From: Marinobacter denitrificans
Lineage (GTDB): Bacteria; Pseudomonadota; Gammaproteobacteria; Pseudomonadales; Oleiphilaceae
Direction of reading: 5' to 3'
Length of the DNA: 64,000 nt
Assembly: GCF_008795955.1 (NCBI RefSeq)
Contig: NZ_VMHN01000011.1
Coordinates: 83,517 to 147,516 of the forward strand
Below, piece by piece: positions 59,608 to 64,000 of this stretch. Below the pieces are notes generated by a model. That model ran no database searches, was not told where the DNA came from, and was given only the letters and a program-made list of their open reading frames with translations. A program made the translations under genes and the position numbers. The first letter of the stretch is position 1. Each line of letters opens with the position of its first letter.

Positions 59608-59713
59608 CGCATTTCTACTGATGTTGCTCACGTATTGCAGTTGAAATCGAAGTTATCTACCAATGAGGTGCATGCCGGATGAGTCCCACAGCGTCGATGG
59701 GCAATCGGACAGT

Positions 59714-60995
59714 CTAAGTTCTGACGACGGGGATATCGGACCAACGGGTGGTGTAAGCTGGGGATAAATTTTCCCGGCGCATCTGCCAGTTCGTATTTTT
59801 GTGGATCTGACGCCCAAGACGGACCGTGTTTTTACCCGCAATGCTGTTGATCTTATCCAGGGTCCGCATCAGCTCCTGATCTCGCTTGTCGTCTTCAATT
59901 CGACTGAAAAAGTCTGACTGGCATGCACCAGGCACTCGAAAGTCGGATAGCACGATGCCTGCCTTGTTGTACTTAAATCCATCGCGCCAGAGCGCCCTAG
60001 CCAGAGTCACCGCCTGTTTGCATATCTCGCGGGTGTCCGCGGTTGGATACGGCAAAGCAATGCCCCTCTGGTTCGCATAGTGCTCGCTCGACCGGTACCG
60101 GCTGGTCGACATGAAAGTTGCCAGATACCCGCATTCACGATTTTCCTTGCGCAGCTTCTCGGTGGCCCGGGTTGCATGGTGCGACACGGCCGCGAGCATG
60201 GAGTCCAGGTCGGTCACCGGTGATCCGAACGATTTCGAGCAGAGGATTTGTTTTTTGGCCGGGGCCACTTCCAGAAGGTCGTCGTGGCACGGAACTCCGT
60301 TCAGCTCTCTAACGGTGCGCTCGACAACGACCGAAAAATGCTTTCGAATCCATTTGGGATCGGCGTCCTCTAATTGGAGCCCGGTTTCAATCCCAAGATC
60401 CGCCAACCTTTTACTCAGTTTGGAGCCGATCCCCCAGATCTCGCTGGCCGAGACCAGCTTCAGCAGTCGGCGCTGCCGGTCGCGATCGGTCAAGTTCACC
60501 ACGCCTCGGGTTGCCGGATACTTTTTGGCGCCGTGATTCGCCAGTTTTGCCAGTGTGGGACTGGGTGCTACGCCGACGCAAATCGGCAGACCGGTCCACT
60601 GCTTCACCACGTTTTTGATTTGATGCCCAAAATCCTCATAGGACACGACCGATTCAATGCCGGTCAGATCGAGAAACGCCTCATCGATGCTGTATGGCAT
60701 GACCCCGGGCGAAAAGGTCGCCAGAGTCTGGATAAAGCGAAAACTCATGTCGCCGTAGAGCGCATAGTTTGAAGAGCACACCACCAGGCCGTTCTTCTCG
60801 ACATGCTCCTTCAGCTCTAAGATCGGCTGCCACATTTTTGATACCCAGGGCCTTTGCTTCGGCATTGCGCGCCACCGCGCATCCGTCATTATTCGAAGCC
60901 ACGACAACCGGACGGCCGACCAGTGAGGGATCGAACACCGTTTCACAGGCCGCGTACATCGCGTTCACATCGCACAGGGCGAATATTTGTTTCAT
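59714..60995 (-). pseudogene. umuC: umuC, frameshifted in an A5 run
   Basis: A Y-family DNA polymerase (Pol V catalytic subunit) split between two frames. The N-terminal part (MKQIFALCDVNAMYAACETV to AEAKALGIK) reads from ATG 60995. The rest (MWQPILELKEHVEKNGLVVC, SSNYALYGDMSF, YSIDEAFLDL) reads in the next frame down to 59714. Removing one A from the minus-strand AAAAA (T5 at 60835-60839) gives a continuous UmuC. It is either a real disabling indel, a site of slippage, or a sequencing error. The start lies 1 bp after the umuD stop. Confidence 0.85.
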
Positions 60996-60996
60996 T

Positions 60997-61425
60997 TCAG
61001 AGTGCATGCACGACGGTGGTTACGACCCCGAAAATTTCGCGTTCATCTTCATCGTGAAGCGTGATGTCCGGGTAATCGTCGCTCTTCGCTCGGAGGACAG
61101 GTTTGCTGGGGACGCTCAAATCGAGTCGTTTGCACACAAACTCCCCGCCGACAGAGGCAATGACGATCTTCCGGTGTCCGGGAGGGAGGCTGCGATCAAC
61201 GACCAGCACATCCCCGTCATGAATGCCGGCTTTTTCCATCGATGAGCCAGAAGCGCGGACAAAAAAGGTGGCGGCCGGTGTGCGAATGCAGAGGTCATCC
61301 AAGGACAGCGTTTTTTCAATGTAGTCCTGGGCTGGCGATGGAAAACCCGCTTTAACGGTATCGGCGTAGAGTGCAATCGAACGTTGGAACTGTTCTGCGG
61401 GCCGGAAAATTTCTTTGATCAACAT
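60997..61425 (-). CDS. umuD: UmuD, LexA-like self-cleaving subunit
   Basis: A 142-residue S24 peptidase. The self-cleavage site is A26-G27 (VKAGFPSP), the nucleophile is Ser 62 in SGSSMEKAG, and the general base is Lys 99 in FVCKRL. RecA-stimulated cleavage would give active UmuD' for translesion synthesis with UmuC. A strong LexA box lies about 20 bp upstream. Length and layout are normal, in contrast to the frameshifted partner gene. Confidence 0.92.
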   Translation of the reverse strand: MLIKEIFRPAEQFQRSIALYADTVKAGFPSPAQDYIEKTLSLDDLCIRTPAATFFVRASGSSMEKAGIHDGDVLVVDRSLPPGHRKIVIASVGGEFVCKRLDLSVPSKPVLRAKSDDYPDITLHDEDEREIFGVVTTVVHAL

Positions 61426-61444
61426 CTTGGCGTTCCGATTGATG

Positions 61445-61464
61445 TACTGTATGAATGAACAGTA
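61445..61464 (-). promoter_or_regulatory. LexA (SOS) box of umuDC
   Basis: TACTGT-ATGAATGA-ACAGTA: CTG at 61447, N10, CAG at 61460. It matches the enterobacterial consensus closely and lies 20 bp before the umuD start, so LexA would block transcription until DNA damage. Confidence 0.88.
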
Positions 61465-61815
61465 TATTTGTTCAGAGCGCCAGAGGCGACCCCCGTATTA
61501 AGATTATGCATTGTTATACCAGATCCGCCTTGGTCATCGCCCTATGCCAGCCCGCGACTCCGGAGAATGACGCAACCTGGTAGAGGGCTTTTCCATCCCG
61601 AGCAACGCGCGGCGAAGCCGTGCCCAGGTTATGTAAGGTTATGGTAGGAAAAGGAAGGAAAAGACAGGCGGACTAAAGATGCGATTAACGAGATGTTGGC
61701 GGCGGACTCCCTCATTTGATAAACACGAGAGGCTGATCTGGTATAAAAAACCATCTATAGAGCTGTTCTCGTTTTGCAGTTCAATGAACCGGATTTGTGA
61801 AAGGATTTTTCACAT
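61465..61815. other. Non-coding gap
   Basis: About 350 bp between the SOS promoter and the next minus-strand gene. I see no gene, RNA motif or repeat that I can support. Confidence 0.4.
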
Positions 61816-62145
61816 TCAATGTCTCGTAACTATTGTTGAGAGGTCCCAAAAACTTCCCTCCCAACCGCTTATGGCTCCATTATCTCCACACACGGGGCAG
61901 CGCCACACAATGGCATCGTCTTCCGGATCAATGTAGCTCTGTATCTCACCGACACACGGTTTTCTCATTGGCTTCCTGCGGCATCGAACTTTAGGAAAAA
62001 TTCCCTCTTCGTCAATGTCGCCACTGGTCTCTTTGACAATGGCTACAAAAAACTCAGCAAGACGTCGACCAGGACCTGATTCGATCCCGATGGACCCATC
62101 CTGCTGCAAATAATGCCGAAGGTTAACAATCCAAGTATCAGCCAT
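61816..62145 (-). CDS. Conserved hypothetical protein with CPxC motif
   Basis: A 109-residue protein from ATG 62145. It begins ADTWIVNLRHYLQQDGSIGI, then RRLAEFFVAIVKETSGDI, and ends with CRRKPMRKPCVGEIQSYIDP and WRCPVCGDNGAISGWEGSFW. The Cys set (VRCRR, KPC, CPVC) may bind zinc. I recall similar short proteins in many proteobacteria but not a function. The TTG at 62166 would add seven residues with less support. Confidence 0.65.
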   Translation of the reverse strand: MADTWIVNLRHYLQQDGSIGIESGPGRRLAEFFVAIVKETSGDIDEEGIFPKVRCRRKPMRKPCVGEIQSYIDPEDDAIVWRCPVCGDNGAISGWEGSFWDLSTIVTRH

Positions 62146-62507
62146 GCGTTTACAACATCGGTCCAATCAAAGGTAGTAGCGATCGTTCTTTCCGGCGCAA
62201 GCTGCCGTCGGCCACACGGGCCGGCCTGCGGCTTTCAAATTCAGAGCCGCCAACGTACAGTTTAATTGTATTAGAGTCGTCGTAGGTCTTCATCTACGCG
62301 AAGGGTTCTCTACCATCGGTTTCAGGGCGCCTGTCATTTCCATGCTATCGGACGGTTTCTATTATAGATTTGCCGACGATTAACTCAGCCTGGAAGCGCC
62401 GTCAGGTGTTCATTAACCCGAGGTGTTGCACTCGGAGCACGAGACCGCTCACGGTTTATCGACTGCACAGTACGTGCCGGAGAAACGAAAGACTTGGAAA
62501 CCCAATA
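62146..62507. other. Non-coding gap
   Basis: About 360 bp between divergent genes. Nothing beyond ordinary promoter-like DNA is visible. A frame from 62370 runs into the next gene but its first part lacks support. Confidence 0.4.
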
Positions 62508-62717
62508 ATGTCCAACAATCAATCCAACGTTCATTGCATCGATAGGCCGCGTTGTTCACGGTGTGGCGCGTTTCGCAGGCTTGACCAGTTAAATGGCTAT
62601 GACCCGCTCGCTCCTATGGGCCAGAAATATCGGAATGCCTATTGTATCCGGTTAGCAGACTGCGACAGCACCGTCTCCAAAGCTCATTTAAAAGCGCTGA
62701 CGGAACATATGGAGTAG
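62508..62717 (+). CDS. Hypothetical 69-residue Cys-rich protein
   Basis: ATG 62508 opens MSNNQSNVHCIDRPRCSRCG then AFRRLDQLNGYDPLAPMGQK and CIRLADC. The C..C..C pattern near the start suggests a small zinc-binding protein. The ribosome-binding site is weak (TTGGAAA, 11 bp away). No family is recognised. Confidence 0.45.
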   Translation: MSNNQSNVHCIDRPRCSRCGAFRRLDQLNGYDPLAPMGQKYRNAYCIRLADCDSTVSKAHLKALTEHME

Positions 62718-62807
62718 GTTTTCAGAATTCAGTAATAGTTTGTTTGTTTCGTTTCTTTTTTTCTTTGCTATTCTTTGGGCAGTGAGATAACCCATGAAGG
62801 ATGAGCC

Positions 62808-63524
62808 ATGCGACCTCCCGAGACATCCAACGAAGCCATCATCGAGGTCGGTAAAAAATTACAAGAAGCAGGTCGCCGCATCACTGGCTTTGGGCTCCGA
62901 AAAATGACAGGGAGTGGATCACCAGACCGGCTTCTTCGGGTGTGGGAGGAGTATTGCGAAGCTGAACGCAACCAAGGGCGGCCAAGCTCCAGAGTTCAGG
63001 CGCTACCCAAAGATATTGAACAGTCCCTGAAAGACTTGTCTTCACCGTTGATGGACTACGTGCGCCAGTTAGCGCTTGATTTGTACGACAAGACTGAAAG
63101 GCATGTCCAACAGCAAACAGCTTCGGATATCGAGGCCAGCCAAAAGGAGCAGGAAAAAGCTAGAGCCGAGTTGCTTGATGCCCAGTCTATGCTGCAGGAG
63201 CTCGAAGAAGACCTTGGCTATGTTCGTGCCGAACGTATTAAATTATCTTCCGAGCTAAAAACCACACGTAAGGATATGGATATTCTCCGGCGTCAGGTTT
63301 CAGAACTCGAGCGGTCGTTGGCTGTCGCTCAGGAAAAGTACCATCATGAGCAGGCCTTGAAGGAGGCTGCACTTCAGGCACTGAAGGAAGAGAAATCCGA
63401 TAACGAAGCCCTCATCAAGGAACTAGGTGTACTGAGAACACAATTGGATGGGCTCGCCGGACAGCACGCCAATCAGATTAGCCAGTTATTAGAAAGAATA
63501 AATGGGGGCGCAGCGAAGCGCTAA
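62808..63524 (+). CDS. Second KfrA-like DNA-binding coiled-coil protein
   Basis: A 238-residue protein. Residues 1-60 form a KfrA_N-type HTH (NEAIIEVGKKLQEAGRRITG-like, then FGLRKMTGSGSPDRLLRVWE). A coiled coil spans about 95-230 (EKARAELLDAQSMLQELEED, VSELERSLAVAQEKYHHEQA). It is shorter than the KfrA at 49779. Its promoter carries a T-rich tract (GTTTCGTTTCTTTTTTTC) similar to the other kfrA promoter. It ends next to a truncated transposase. Confidence 0.75.
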   Translation: MRPPETSNEAIIEVGKKLQEAGRRITGFGLRKMTGSGSPDRLLRVWEEYCEAERNQGRPSSRVQALPKDIEQSLKDLSSPLMDYVRQLALDLYDKTERHVQQQTASDIEASQKEQEKARAELLDAQSMLQELEEDLGYVRAERIKLSSELKTTRKDMDILRRQVSELERSLAVAQEKYHHEQALKEAALQALKEEKSDNEALIKELGVLRTQLDGLAGQHANQISQLLERINGGAAKR

Positions 63525-63525
63525 T

Positions 63526-64000
63526 TCAATTGTTCGTAGCGTTGTCTATAATTTCCTCAATTTGAGGGTTGGCAGACAAACGTGAAAGCTCGTTCTTATT
63601 GGTTGCGGCGTGGATGGTTTGACGCAATTCCACATCGTCGATGTAATTCAACAAAAAGCCGGTCCGCACGACCTTGCCCAGCTCCCGGAAGGCAAAATAC
63701 AGCTTGTTCTTGCGGCTGTAGGTTTCCAGCCGCCTCAGGATCGTTGATGCCGTAATGTTACCGAGCTTGATGGACACGGCCACGCGCAACATATCCGGGA
63801 GGTGTCGTTCAATCCGCGCCCAGTCTATATGGCCATTGAACAGTTCTTCGATATGCGCGTAGCGGAATCGCCGGTCGGGCCGGTAGAAGTTCAGATCCTT
63901 GATATTCCGGATACGCGGCATCAGCTTGATCCCCAGTAGGTACGCCAGCCCGAAAACGGGATAGCTCTGGGCCTGCGTATCACCGTGCAAGGTATCCGGC
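63526..64000 (-). pseudogene. Tn3-family transposase, C-terminal part, truncated
   Basis: The frame is open at the right window edge (PDTLHGDTQAQSYPVFGLAY) and continues with GIKLMPRIRNIKDLNFYRPD, HIDWARIERHLPDMLRVAVS and ILRRLETYSRKNKLYFAFRE, typical of Tn3-family TnpA (IS1071/Tn4652-like). The family normally continues after the AATNKxE motif with a phenylalanine/glycine-rich tail bearing the last catalytic Glu. Here the likeness ends at ATNKNEL and the frame stops at 63526 after 18 unrelated residues. No Tn3 inverted repeat is visible, so this is a remnant. Confidence 0.75.

Overview
The window looks like part of a large self-transmissible plasmid from a marine-type gammaproteobacterium; Marinobacter or a relative is my best guess, inferred from overall gene flavour only. 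No rRNA, tRNA or chromosomal housekeeping gene is visible. It carries a plasmid replicon, partition genes, a relaxase and a full conjugative type IV secretion system (T4SS). Accessory genes and insertion elements sit between these blocks.

Layout. 1-2.1 kb: an AT-rich benzoate-type dioxygenase operon (benA, benB, start of benC), minus strand. 2.4-4.0 kb: an IS3-type element. 4.4-6.8 kb: an unusual three-gene operon with a spermidine-synthase-like membrane protein, a small protein with a Cas4-like N-terminus and a CFI-box, and a membrane-anchored Cas4-like nuclease. 7-9 kb: small secreted or lipoprotein genes. 9.0-12.7 kb: an IS1595-family element interrupted by an IS21-family element. 13.3-15.8 kb: a large ParB-like protein and a membrane protein. 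15.8-35.7 kb: the mating apparatus, of the PFGI-1/ICEclc (MPF_G) type, in two minus-strand operons. 35.8-37.6 kb: a group II intron. 38.0-41.0 kb: integrative-element core genes (DUF3158-like, TIGR03761, DUF2857-like) and a divergent ParB-like HTH gene. 41.1-46.1 kb: eight 34-bp repeats, parB, parA, rep and an iteron origin. 46.5-48.9 kb: a small protein and the MobH relaxase TraI. 49-53.4 kb: a probable regulator, KfrA, and a three-gene cassette ending in a tyrosine recombinase. 53.5-56.5 kb: a minus-strand operon of lipoprotein, membrane protein, DUF1173 protein, unknown protein and a CsrA homologue. 57-59.6 kb: a YheO-PAS sensor and a hybrid histidine kinase. 59.7-61.5 kb: umuD and a frameshifted umuC behind a LexA box. 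61.8-64 kb: small genes, a second KfrA-like gene and a truncated Tn3 transposase.

The main observation is a palindrome, AAAAGGTCAC-N6-GTGACCTTTT, present five times and always in front of a gene or operon. It precedes the nuclease operon, both T4SS operons, traI and the DUF1173/CsrA operon. In every case a -10-like hexamer begins 27-29 bp downstream and no good -35 is visible. This looks like a plasmid-wide, activator-dependent conjugation regulon. The DUF2857-like protein (39452-40084) and the divergent ParB-like protein (40431-40988) are the best activator candidates in the window. The regulon includes two groups not normally thought of as transfer genes: the split Cas4-like operon and the CsrA-containing operon.

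Specific TIGRFAM/Pfam family names are recalled from sequence resemblance, not from a search.
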